Source: Mactromeris polynyma (Eukaryota; Mollusca; Bivalvia; Venerida; Mactridae). From it: 64,000 nt of DNA. The stretch covers positions 15,314,001-15,378,000 of the forward strand of contig JASFXZ010000016.1 of assembly GCA_032209605.1 (NCBI GenBank), in the 5' to 3' direction. This document shows positions 53,240 to 64,000 of this stretch, one piece after another (position 1 is the stretch's first letter; each line of letters starts with the position of its first letter). The position numbers and the translations under genes are program-made. The notes below the pieces were generated by a model. That model had not been told where the DNA came from. It worked only from the letters and a program-made list of their open reading frames with translations, and did not search any database.

Positions 53240-56200
53240 TTATCTCTTGGCATACTGTTGTATATAGTCTCTTACTTTGCTTTTAAATGATTCCTGAAAA
53301 AGAAATGGCATAAAAGTTTTGAAAGTGTAAATCTAAAAACTATCGGGAAAAACTGACCGATTTTTCATGTTCCTCAAAACATGATTTGATATCAATATTA
53401 CTACAGCTAGTGTTAAAAGCAGTGTGGCGAATGTTAAAATTGGCTATTTCGTCCATAGTGTAGTGAACTTTTTCTCACTTTGTAAGTTAAATTTACACGA
53501 AAATTATATAAGGTCGCTGTGGTGTAGTGGTTAGCATAACAGACCGGCAATCCAGAGACTCGGGTTCAAATCCCAGTAGCGCCATTGACCGATTTTTCAT
53601 GTTCCTCAAAACAAGATTTTACTTAATGCTCAAATGAGTGAAAAACTCAAATGAGTGAAGACTCAACAGTTTTAAACTTGAAGGAATCCTTAAAATGAGT
53701 TTTTCTGAGAATATGGCAGCATGCTTAAAATGTTTTCAGAAATACAACTCTGATTTAGTCTTGAAGGAATTCTTAAAATGAGTTTTTACAAGAATACAGC
53801 GCCTCGTTAAAATGTTTTCAGAAATACATTACAACTCTGATTTAAACTTCAGGGAATCATTAAAATAAGTTTTTATGAGAATACGGCGGCATGCATTAAA
53901 TGTTCTCAGAAATACGAGCCATCTCTTACCTTATCCCTCTCATAATGTTCTGCAGCTTCAACGTTCAAAGGATCGTCAAAATTTAATAAATCCTGCAACA
54001 TATATGAATATCAATTTGAAAAAAATGGTAACAAATATGAAACGAATCTTCTAAAATGATTGTACTTTTATTCAAGTGGGCACTGAAACTTGTTATGTTG
54101 AGATTGATACAAGACCAATGTTTACTCTAAAAGAGATACATAAAGACTAATTTTGACCATATAATTTGATTGGATGATGCAGAAAGACGGGCTGGCAATA
54201 AACCAATCACCATCGCAGACCCAGAATCCTGTCTGGACAATCGGAGACTGCCTTCACAAATACTCAAGATGATATAATTATGCATTGTAGTATCATAAGG
54301 CTACAGATTTCAAGAGTGTATAGTACGATATAAATGTAATATTCACTGCTCCCAAAAGACGCTGCACACTGAGAAAAAAAGATCTTAAGGGTTGGAGAGT
54401 GAATTCAGGTTTTTATAAGTTTAAAAAAAAGGGTTTTATAGGATTTTCCATACAATAAAGGGTTTCAATAAGGGGCCAGTAAAATGACATAATACATACA
54501 ATATGACACTGGTTGCAAACATTTCAGTGTGTCTTCTCTTTTCCATGCTGTGATAATATAAACAAGAAAGTATATAATCCATAATTGAATAAAACAAAAA
54601 CACTTACCGAAAATAAAGAATTCAAACCCCATACAACATCTTTTAACTTCCTTGTAGGGGCCCAGCCTGTAAATAAAACAAATATTAAAGTTAAACAAGA
54701 AAGGCCACATACATAGTGAGCAGGGGTGTCAATAAGAGCTGGTACCTTAAAGATATATCATGCTCATTTTTTGTTCAATTATTTTACCGAAACAAACATG
54801 AAAAATATATTTCCTACAGTTAAAACATAAATAAAGATGCACTATCAAAGAATGAACTCATAATGTATTGGTCCGCATTTGGTGAAAAAAGATGTTTGAA
54901 CATCATAAAATTAAAAAAAAAATCCAGTCTTTTTTAACAATCAGGCTATTTTACAAGTTTTGTCTGTTAGTAATATGGTAAAAAAAGATAGTTTCAATCG
55001 GTTATACATTGCAATGGTTCTTATTAGAGACGTTTAGCCAATGTAACAACAATACAGGACGAAGCCAATTCAAACATTTTATGTTCAGATAAGGCAGATA
55101 CATCTTTAAACATCATCAACCGGCTACTTTTCTTGTATGGATGATCATAATTAAGGGGAGTACCCCCAGGCCCCGCCTACTTTTGATAATTTCCCTGCTA
55201 ATTCAAAAATTAGTGACACCCCTGTTAACAATACAGAATGCAAAGGGAGACAATACACAAAACATAAATGATGAGAGAAAATAGGAGTTAACTCCCTTTG
55301 TGTGTTATTCTAAACAGACAATCCCTATTATCAATATTAAAATAAGCAGATGTCTTAACAATAAAGAACACAAAGGGAGACAATACACAAATGATGGGAG
55401 AATAACAGGTGTTAACTCCCTTGGTATGTTCAGAGGCAAAAATGCTTCAATTAATGGTAAATAAAACATTTACTCTCAATTTCACCGCAAATATTACAGT
55501 ATGATTGTATAATAAAGGTTTTCTGCCCGACTGGGAGAATATAGCTGGTGCTATATACGCAATGAGAGCAAGGTTTGTCTGTCTCTAAGTGAAAAGAAAG
55601 TTGAAACTATGTCATTTGTTGAGAATAAAAAGAGCTTTAAATGCTGTATTTTAACAATATTTCAGTTCTAACTACAAATGAAGTGGTCAATTTCCCTGAT
55701 TCACCTACCTGTCGTCGCCTTTTCAGAACCTGTAACTCAATTTTTAGCGGTTTTGAGTATTTGGTATGATTGAAACCGTCTTTCCAAGCTCTTTCTATAT
55801 ATATGTACTACCTTAATTGTTCTGGAATGCACATAACTTAAATAAAATGCAATTCCATAACCCTGTATGTAACTATTCTCTACAGGAGGGTAAAACTTTA
55901 TATAAAGTGTTTTTTTCCCCAAAAACACAAAAAACAAGTTATGGTGTTCTGGAAATAATATGGTGCTGGTATTATTGGTTCTACCACAAGCAACTAACAA
56001 TTATCCTCACTTGACTCAGTAGCAGAGAACAAAGAACTTTGGATGTATTATCTGAAGACAAAACATCACAGAGGACAAACCAGGGGTATCACTAGGTGCT
56101 GAATTTCAAGGGTCAATTTGATAATTTTTGACATAATTTTATGTGGATTTTTGGAAATTACCGGATCAACTTACTTATGCTATACCGACTGAGCAAACCG

Positions 56201-58187
56201 GGAGGGCTGTGAATGAAAGAATAAAGCATACCTAGACTATCAATAGAATTCTGTCGTAGAAGACTGAGACAAACTTCTCCATTCTCCCCAATATTTGGAT
56301 GCCATATTCTTGTATCGCAGGTTACATTGGGCGGCTAAAATATAAATACATGTACATGTAAAGTTCATTGTCAGGATTTTACATTTTCTAATATATATTT
56401 TTCAACTTTCACCTAGTACCAAAAGTATTACAGATGTCTACTTTTTCTTATAACAATACCAGTATTAAGAACAAGATGCAAAAGTAAATCTACAAAATGA
56501 TGAAAGTCGTATCAGAATATTATACATAATTCTTACAAAAATCTTCTGCTCTTCAGATGGAAAAGACGAATTATAAATCACAATTAAGCCAAAACATCTT
56601 CAGATAAAGCTCTTAGTTTGTGACTTAAAACCTCTAATTGGAAACTACTTGACGTCATAACCAATGTCATCAATAAAGGTGTTGTCATGGCAGTGCTCAA
56701 ATGTTTTTGACTAGTTTTTCTTGTACCTCACTGATATTATATAAATATCAGATGGCTTCCTGTGTGACAGTACATATTGTCAACATGAGGGAAATACTAT
56801 TACCCGAGGCTTCGCCAACAAAATATAAATGAAAAAATTTCAACACTAGAGCTACTAACTGTTTGTTTAGTTGTCGTCATTTTGTCAATTAGAATACTCA
56901 ATAGTTGCAAGCGCCGGAAGCTACTGAATAACATTACATTTCAATAAGTGTCTACCATCATGAACTTGGGACACAAGAAGTGTCTATTTTAGCCATGAGA
57001 TAGTATACTATCACCCGGTGAAGAACGTACTGTCAGGGTAATAGTATGGAATTATTCATATTGAGTATATGGAAATGTAACAAGGCAAAGTCACGCGAGG
57101 TAAACTAATATACAGTATATGCCTTGTTGTATTCATTACCACATACTGTCAGATTTTCATACTCGTACTTTCATGTACACATGAACTGAGCTAAGTTAAA
57201 AAATAAACTCGTAAACTAAACCAACAGGGACACTCTCGCCGACAATCTCGTTTCTTACCACAATATTATATTCTTCCGGAACATCAACACAGAATTGAAA
57301 CTTTCCACCGCTCCAGAAACCTTCATCGGGATACACAATTAAAGAAAACATATGTAATTTGTTATGATCGTCAAAATTCACTTTGCACGTTCGAGGCATG
57401 TTCTCCTCCATATCTTGTACCTCTGAAACAGAAATAAATATGTTTTAATTGGGTGATGGTAGGATATATGTGTGAGATTAGGAGAACTATAGTATACAGG
57501 GACCTTCAATTTATATCGTCACAGAAAATATGACAATGATAAAAGTGTGAGACCCTCAAAAATCATCATGGACTCCCAAAATGGCTGAGTTGGGGGTCCC
57601 AATTTCAGGGAAAACCCTGAATTTATTCATAATAGTTTTATTAATACCCTTACTTAAATTTGATTGCAAATTATCAACACTTGTTTTATATATACCATGG
57701 ATTCTAAACAGGTTGATATTGGTAAAACGACAAGAAGAATTAATTTACCCACAATCATTAGCACGCAATTTACCCACAATCCTTCGAGCGCTCCGAAAGA
57801 ATGGTGATAAATACCATCAAGAAATATATAGCCGTTATAAATATGAGGATAAAGGCGGTCCAAAATATCAACTTCTCTCGATTCAAAAACAAGATTGTGG
57901 ACGCTGCCAGATTTTTTATTGCTAATCGGAACACCTCGGTTATAAATAATTATGGATCATTTTCGTAAAATCTCAATGTTCGGGGGAGTTCAAACAAAGT
58001 CTTAATACATGTATCAGCCTGTTTCGAATCCATGGTTTATATGTCTGTGACAAAAATCAAGAGTTTCATGAGTTTATTTATTGAAATCACCTTTAACAAG
58101 AAGCTTGTCGCGTATTGATATTCTTTTTGGTTCATCTTCCTTCTTTGGCGTTGTTCCGGATTTCAACTTCTTTGACAATGTGATCAT
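53240..58187 (-). CDS. UBE2F: NEDD8-conjugating enzyme UBE2F, six coding exons
   Basis: E2 enzyme that takes NEDD8 from the E1 (NAE1-UBA3) and, with RBX2, modifies cullin 5. Minus-strand coding exons 58187-58091, 57422-57259, 56334-56232, 54666-54608, 53992-53930 and 53293-53240 all have GT-AG borders and join in frame to 179 residues (human UBE2F has 185). The protein starts [11 protein letters not shown], a UBE2F-type N-terminal extension, followed by [12 protein letters not shown]; the UBC core has [40 protein letters not shown] (HPN at 99-101, catalytic Cys 109), [18 protein letters not shown] and [16 protein letters not shown], ending QQYAKR. LNSLF/NFDDPLN distinguishes it from UBE2M. 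The first coding exon has an acceptor 5 nt before the ATG, so a non-coding leader exon lies upstream (a donor-like CCA/GTAAGT at about 58945 is one candidate). Confidence 0.96.
53511..53586 (+). repeat. tRNA-like sequence in UBE2F intron 5
   Basis: Box A TGGTGTAGTGG and box B GGTTCAAATCC at tRNA spacing, with a 3' end TAGCGCCA. The acceptor stem needs a bulge and neither the T stem nor the anticodon arm pairs well, so a SINE head or tRNA pseudogene is more likely than a functional tRNA. It is antisense to UBE2F. Confidence 0.55.
53665..53920. repeat. Degenerate 82-88 bp tandem repeat, 3 copies, in UBE2F intron 5
   Basis: TTAAAATGAGTTTTT-type and AATGTTTTCAGAAATAC-type blocks alternate three times (starts near 53690, 53772, 53860) and end just before the donor of the fifth coding exon. 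Confidence 0.75.
54990..55115 (+). repeat. Family E dispersed repeat
   Basis: GGTTATACATTGCAATGGTT, TAACAACAATACAGGACGAA and AGATACATCTTTAAA match 27412-27528. Inside UBE2F intron 3. Confidence 0.65.
55222..55425. repeat. Duplicated segment, period 130 bp, in UBE2F intron 3
   Basis: CAAAGGGAGACAATACACAA at 55241 and 55371, each followed by a GTTAACTCCCTT block, so each copy also contains a short inverted repeat. Confidence 0.75.
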
Positions 58188-58716
58188 CACTCCTGAAAGT
58201 AGAAATCATGTTGCATATGTGTATAAAGGGAAGGCAATGTCAACGATACAGGGTAGCAACCCTGACTAAATTTTCAAAGTGGACTGATGTAAACGTGTGT
58301 TAACGCTTTAGAAAGAGCGTATTTACTGCTTTTCAAAACTGTCTTCATGTTTAAGATATCTCAATTAATAAAAAAAGTGATGATCATTCGAAGTTTGGGG
58401 AAAATCTGGAACCAAACCTTTTTTACTGCTGGCATTTACTCACGAAATGTTCCATATATTTTTTTAATTTATTAATACCGAGATATCTTTATGAAACTTG
58501 GCATTTTTTTAGCTGTTTTTATAGCCGTTATTCGGCTACATTCCCAATCCCTCAAGTCTATGTGGAAAGAACAATTTCCTACCAATGTCAAAACAATTAC
58601 ATTGAGCAACATTTGTTGAGAATCATTGAGATAACGCCCTGACTTAATCTGACGAAGGACTTTTACTACAACCTATGGAATGGTCTCTAAATTATCTGGG
58701 TGGCCGAATACTTTCA

Positions 58717-58736
58717 CCCCCCCCCCCCCCCCCCCC
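58717..58736. repeat. Poly(C) run, 20 bases
   Basis: Uninterrupted C on the plus strand between TTTCA and GCCACAGCG, upstream of the UBE2F start. Length is uncertain in any assembly. Confidence 0.9.
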
Positions 58737-58739
58737 GCC

Positions 58740-61487
58740 ACAGCGACTCGATCCTACCAGCGAGTGTCGGTAAAGTACTATACAGCCACACATAAAATCC
58801 AATATTAATGAACATGTAAGAAGCATATATGTGATCTATGTAAATATGGCCGCAACAAGCCACATAATAATGGATGAAAAGTTACACTTTGCAAAACAAA
58901 ACATACCCGCTACTGATATCGGCCATTTAAGGAAGTCTACTTACTGGCAATTATAATCCAATCTGCGGTCCTCCCAGGATTGACTAAATACCAGTATGAC
59001 CGGTCGTCCCGGATTTCGGTAAAGATGAAGCGATGAAACGGATAAATGAAATACCAATAATTTGTAGTTGAATTGTTACCTGAATTAAAACATGTCCTAG
59101 CACTGATTTCTCAACGACTTAATGTAAGAATTCATCGGACATATATCTCCTGACGTCAATTGTTTGAATTTGGTATCGGGATAACTCGACCCCTACTATT
59201 AACCCTGACCAACTCGGCCCCTAACCAACTCGACCCCTATTTTCCAATTTTTCAGCAAGTCAACTCGACTCGATTGAATGTATGCTATAAATATGCTTAA
59301 CATATAAAAAAGCTTACCCGCTCCAAAATAAAATAAAGTTATGACACTTGTCTTTCCTGAAAAACGTCAGGATAAGAATATTGCTCGGGCGCGTTCTTCT
59401 TCAGTCATTCTCACCATGTTTTGTGTTTTTCAAAAAGGATTTTCATCAGCAATGACATAAGTGTACACGAACACGTGCAAATATGTGTCCATGCCCCGCA
59501 CGTGCAAAACGTGCTATAAACGTCAATACGCCTAATACGATTAATTTCATAGCGAGCCGGCTAAAAAAATCAATAATTCGCTGCATTACCTGTTCAAATA
59601 TAGGTATGTGAAATTTTGTGTGAATACATGTATTATTAAAAAAAAAAATACACTATAAACTGACCGATTAGGAATTTTGTTGAGTGTGGATACCAACCAC
59701 CGTGTTGATGTCTGAACCCACGGCTACGTTTCGGCATAACTTTACACGTCTATATCTAACTATATGAATGTAATGTTTACAAAATAAAATACAATTCGGG
59801 CGGTCTTTAAGTACCATGTCGCTACAGCGTTAAAAGGGACAACCTCTAAGACAAGCTTAAAATTTATCATAATATGATTAAACGCCTTATAAAATCATTA
59901 TAGGCAAATATTTGGACTCTTATAAACCTTTTGCTATATTTTGTACATTAATTTCGATATCTCTTATTTTATTGTGATGACAATTTGACATTCAAATGAA
60001 GCCGTTAAGTCACGTGATAGACAAGTAATATCATTGGCATTTCAAATGCCTGATGTTTTAATGACTGTTGTTTTCCCGGATGCATGTATGGAGAGGCATT
60101 GTCTAATGTTTGTAACGTTCCCTGTGGCAACTTATTCTGCCTATTCATACATCAGTTAGCTTGTACAAATTTGAAGCAGGCGACTGAAAATATATTGCCC
60201 GTTATAAGAAGAATAACGGGTAGGTCCTAATTTCTATGCGAACGTTACGCAGACCATTGACTGTATTTAGATCTAAATAGTCTGAAAATGCCAAAAGGTT
60301 TATGGAATAAATCATAATGCATAACATCTGTTTCGAAATGTATATGATGACCCATATAAACAATTATTCTTATCAATGACTTTGTCTACGTTTATACTTC
60401 GCCTTAATCGTTCGATTATAAAATTGCACGAAGGATCTTCCGCAACGTTAGCAGATTCGAAAATTCCTACCAGTAAGTCATTTTATTTGTTATAATCTTT
60501 TATCTTTTATGCTCTCTTTAAACGTATGTCTAAAACTCGGACATTTTGTAAATTAATGGTTGCCGACGCTTCTGTGTTCATAATTGTGTATATATACACA
60601 CTGTCATGAAATCTGACAAAGCATCAAATCAAGCATTTATATTAAAATCTATTAAAATATAAACTTAATCAAGTGGGCATTTAGTAACGTAAATAACAAC
60701 ACACTAAGGGAATACGTGTAATATAAGATATAAATTGAAACTGTTGTTTTTATTTAACCTATTGAAATGTGTAACGTTTTTATCAGATTCAATAATGATA
60801 AGGATGTGTAATGTCTTCTCAAATGATAGCGTAAGAGAGCAAATATCACCCAAGATCCAGGCCGAGTTAAAAATAAAGTATAGTGTCAAATGTTGCAACA
60901 TGTAAAATATATTTCAAGAGGGCAGAATGAAGTTTAAAAGTATAATGTATTTCCAGAATGTTTATCTAAAATGCAATTTGTATATAGAGAATAATAGGTT
61001 GGCGACGTGCAATGAGTAAGTTTATCAGACAAGGCGGAGGCTCACCCGATAAATACGCCGAGAGAAATAGTTCCCATGGCTCAGAGACTTTGACAATAGC
61101 AATATGAATTTATCTGCATTTGGGAGCACCTGATGAGCATTAATCAATAACAAATCTGAGAATTTGCAACAAGTTAGTAAGAGTAAAATATCAAACATTA
61201 CAATTTGTTAATAGGCAATGTCACACGGTTGTTTACAAATGACGAGAAATACCAAGCGCCGCAGAAGACGTGAACAAAGAAATTATATTTACATTTATTT
61301 CATGAGTATTTGAAAATTTAAGATTGCTCTAGAAGACAAGGAGTGCATCTGTACATTCAGCCTATCAGTGTCATTTCCGATTGCAAAGGGATTTCCGACA
61401 CAAATGGATGAAATGGTAAGAGATTCTAATATTGAGAATAACGTATTTCCCGAATGCAAATTGTATAATGTATTTCCAGAATCCAGA
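58740..61487. other. Intergenic between UBE2F and the small secreted-protein gene
   Basis: Expected to hold the UBE2F promoter. Visible items: a run of AACTCGACCCCT-type words at 59185-59240 and a family A 3' fragment at 60048-60138. No other gene seen. Confidence 0.45.
60048..60138 (+). repeat. Family A repeat, 3' fragment
   Basis: GCCTGATGTTTTAATGACTG, GTTGTTTTCCCGGATGC and CTGTGGCAACTTATTCTGCC match the end of the family; the CT tail is mutated. Confidence 0.6.
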
Positions 61488-63653
61488 ATGAAATTCGTGT
61501 TCTGTCTGCTTGTCGTGCTGCCTTTGGCATTCTGTCTCTCAGTAGATAGGCTTGATGAAGAGAAGAGATTTTGGGCTCCAGATTTGTTAGGTGATGGTAA
61601 GCTTATAAATATACAAAATACGACATTAAATTTAGGTACTTAATTTAGCTATACATGTATATAAGACATGTCCATGATTATAGTATATATAGTCTTGATC
61701 CGAGTTTATTTTATGTAAGGATTTATATTGCGACATGTTGCAAAAATCATTATTTCTTTTAACATACCGGAAGACATCATTCTATCTAGCTAAAGATATT
61801 TCTTTTTAATCAATACAATTATTTCGAGATCAGACGCACAAAATAACAAACGCTAGAAGAAAAGGAGGTATTACTGCACTTGTAAAAAATAATGAATTGA
61901 AATTCATTATTTTACCCGTTGTAAGTCAGTTTAAATACATTGTATTATGATTAAGTCTTTTCGTTTTATATTTGTTAGACATGTGTGTTTTATAACAGTT
62001 TTATTTAGGTTATTTCCTGCTCAGTTTTTGCATATTGTTGCCAGCTGTCTTGACTTGTCCTGTGATATTTTCCTCCACCACCCTTCCTTCACTGTCCACT
62101 TTGATTCTCCTAATATTTCCTTGTGGTCTGCCAGGCCGTTCCTTGCGCCTCTGTTCCTAACGTATGTACCATTTAACCTCCTTAAGTGCCTTATGTTTTA
62201 TGAATTGTTGTTATGCCGGAGGTCTGTGTGGGGAGGCACTGTCTTATGTATGTGGCGTTCCTGTAGCTACTAATTATCTCTCTTTTATAGCCGAGACTCG
62301 GCTAGAACAGGCACTTGGAAATAACGCAACTCTGGCTGAATGCGAAGCTTACTGTCCCAGTATAATTCCTGTTGCGTCCACGGTATTTTGTAAACCCGCA
62401 TGTGAAGTGTAAGTATTTACGTATCAATCACTGAGTGAAATTCGGTAAAACATGCATTAGGTAACTTTTATGAAGTGTACAGAAATAACGGATGAATTGT
62501 TTTTGTTTGTGAACAATGCCATTAAGCTGTACTTCCTTTGATTTAGTGTGTAAACATAATGTATAGCATGTGATTATTGTTTAATATTGATATATTTCAT
62601 TTGTTTATCTTAACTATGCCTTCGCTTCAATAACTCATAGTTTTTTGGCCCAGTCGTACTATTATGGCTTTGCTTTTTGCATATCAGTGTTTTGTAAAAA
62701 TATCGAATCTTACGTTAACCACCAATACAATTTCGCTGCAACAGAACAACTTGTGTACCATTGACGCGGATTGGTTAACCTTTTTATAAAGAGTAGGTTA
62801 CCTTACCAAAATCCACTGATTTTTGTGTGAATTTATCGAAATCCATTTTTGATCTGAATTGACCAGCAATCGTAACATCTCGGCATTGTTTTATGTTGCA
62901 CAACAAATTTTGACCTTCAAATTGCGCCGATCATCTATTTTCAAGATACTTCTTGTAATTAATATTTGTATTTGGAGAAGTTCGACTTAATGTATGTTTT
63001 ATTGTTACTTTATTGGTAGTACATTACACAGTCATAAATGACGCAAACTATTTGCAATATCATTTGTATTATTGTATTACTAGATTACGATAATTGGTTT
63101 CAAATTAATTTATTATTCGCATGTACAACACGTCAATATACACAATACAATACTATTATGTTAATATGGAACGGAAAGCAAGTCAAAGCTTATCGGGTAT
63201 CTTAATTCCTTTTCAAAATTTATGCTAAACATAGTTCATGTCAAAACATAGGTTTGAGGAAAAAAAGTAATTTCGTGAAAAAGCCAGGTGAATTTCTTTC
63301 TTCATGTATTCTTAACGAGAGATTACGAAGTTCACACGACTTTGTATGCAATCTTTTTGTGTTGGTTTTTGTATCTTTTAATAAATTACGTATTTTACCA
63401 GTATATACAGTCGGACCTCGTTGATTCGACAATCTTCTATCCGAATATTCGGTATCATCCGAACTAAGTATCAGGTCCCGATCTGTTTTCTTAGGCACGT
63501 CGCATTGAAATGGGCTATTTCAAAACCATGTATTATTCGAAATAACATTTCGGACACGTTAAATTCGAATGAATGAGGTCCGACTGTATTTATATCTCGT
63601 CTAATATAGAACTCCCTTTTATTGTCAGGTATGTGCAGCGTAACCAGGCCTAA
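61488..63653 (+). CDS. Small secreted cysteine-containing protein, 3 exons, 83 residues
   Basis: Exons 61488-61596, 62291-62408 and 63629-63653 (GT-AG, phases 1 and 2) join to 83 residues. A strong signal peptide (MKFVFCLLVVLPLAFCLS) is followed by VDRLDEEKRFWAPDLLGD with a Lys-Arg pair at 26-27 that could be a prohormone-type cleavage site, then LEQALGNNATLAEC, EAYC, FCKPAC, four cysteines likely forming two disulfides, and a short tail VYVQRNQA. One NAT sequon is present. The last exon is tiny (25 nt) but is backed by an AATAAA 38 nt after its stop. I do not recognise the family; a secreted peptide, defence or matrix protein are open options. The ATG upstream in frame (61368) would add 40 residues before the signal peptide and is less likely. 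Confidence 0.7.
62000..62287 (+). repeat. Family A repeat abutting exon 2 of the secreted-protein gene
   Basis: From TTTATTTAGGTTATTTCCTG to AATTATCTCTCTTTTAT. Its CT-rich tail is directly followed by AG and exon 2 (62291), so the insertion supplies the polypyrimidine tract of that acceptor. Confidence 0.8.
62412..63417. other. Intron 2 of the secreted-protein gene, unremarkable part
   Basis: Begins GTAAGT (62409). Apart from the family D copy at its 3' end nothing is recognised. Confidence 0.5.
63418..63586 (+). mobile_element. Family D MITE in intron 2
   Basis: CAGTCGGACCTCGTTGATTC to AATGAGGTCCGACTG with TA on both sides. It lies 42 bp before the last exon of the secreted-protein gene. 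Confidence 0.85.
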
Positions 63654-63690
63654 TCGCGAAGTTGTTTCCTATTGTAGCGTAAATGTTTGA

Positions 63691-63696
63691 AATAAA
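63691..63696 (+). terminator. Poly(A) signal of the small secreted-protein gene
   Basis: AATAAA 38 nt after the predicted stop, supporting the 25-nt terminal exon. Confidence 0.55.
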
Positions 63697-64000
63697 ACAA
63701 GTACAAATTAACTTCATTTTGTATTTTATTTGTAAGAGACCCTAAGTTACATTCGTAACTACTCGGCTGTATCCGACAGAGCTCGAAATACCGACTTATG
63801 CAAATAATCGCCGAGGTGTACCGAGTGCATAAGTTAGACAACCTTACGGCTTAAACCACAACATATCATCACGAGTTCTCTCCCTTTATCCTTTCGAAAA
63901 GTCAAAGCAGAAGTTTTGGACATGTGCGCATTTTGAAGAATTTCTGAAGAGAACGAAGACAATTCTTGACAGATTTGTATGAAGTCGGAATCGTTTGAAA

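Noticed and set aside
57581..57925. 114-codon plus-strand frame antisense to UBE2F intron 1
   Set aside because: No domain pattern; it lies in an intron between two confirmed UBE2F exons.

Overview
This is a stretch of animal nuclear DNA. It is AT-rich, its genes are split by GT-AG introns, it is dense in short inverted-repeat transposons, tandem repeats and simple repeats, and no bacterial-style gene packing is seen. The gene set (an aminergic-type GPCR, the NEDD8-conjugating enzyme UBE2F, mucin-like secreted proteins) and the repeat landscape fit a marine invertebrate, most likely a mollusc such as a bivalve. The taxon is an inference, not something the sequence proves.

Layout. 1-9.3 kb: repeats, a broken mariner element (3181-4234), nested palindromic elements, and one candidate coding exon at the left edge (52-177, minus). 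9.3-22.1 kb: a three-exon class A GPCR on the plus strand; its 10.7-kb first intron holds a 39-bp satellite with 18 units, a G-rich 7-bp array, a foldback element and four copies of one MITE. 22.3-29.5 kb: no confident gene, only dispersed repeats. 29.9-38.5 kb: a tandem segmental duplication carrying two intronless mucin-like secreted-protein genes, one with 3 and one with 23 copies of a 15-residue repeat; both have a TATA box, a repeated motif in the 3'UTR and a poly(A) signal. 38.5-46.2 kb: intergenic, with a 909-bp pogo-like non-autonomous element. 46.3-47.1 kb: an unrecognised coding exon or gene on the minus strand. 47.6-53.2 kb: repeats. 53.2-58.2 kb: UBE2F on the minus strand, recovered as six coding exons that join in frame to 179 residues. 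61.5-63.7 kb: a three-exon gene on the plus strand for an 83-residue secreted cysteine-containing protein.

The genes do not form an obvious pathway. What links the window is transposon activity: four recurrent families (here A, B, C, D) account for more than two dozen insertions, and several insertions end within a few to tens of bases of splice acceptors. The most notable items are the duplicated mucin genes with their 3'UTR motif array, the transposon-abutting splice sites, and the recently expanded satellite.
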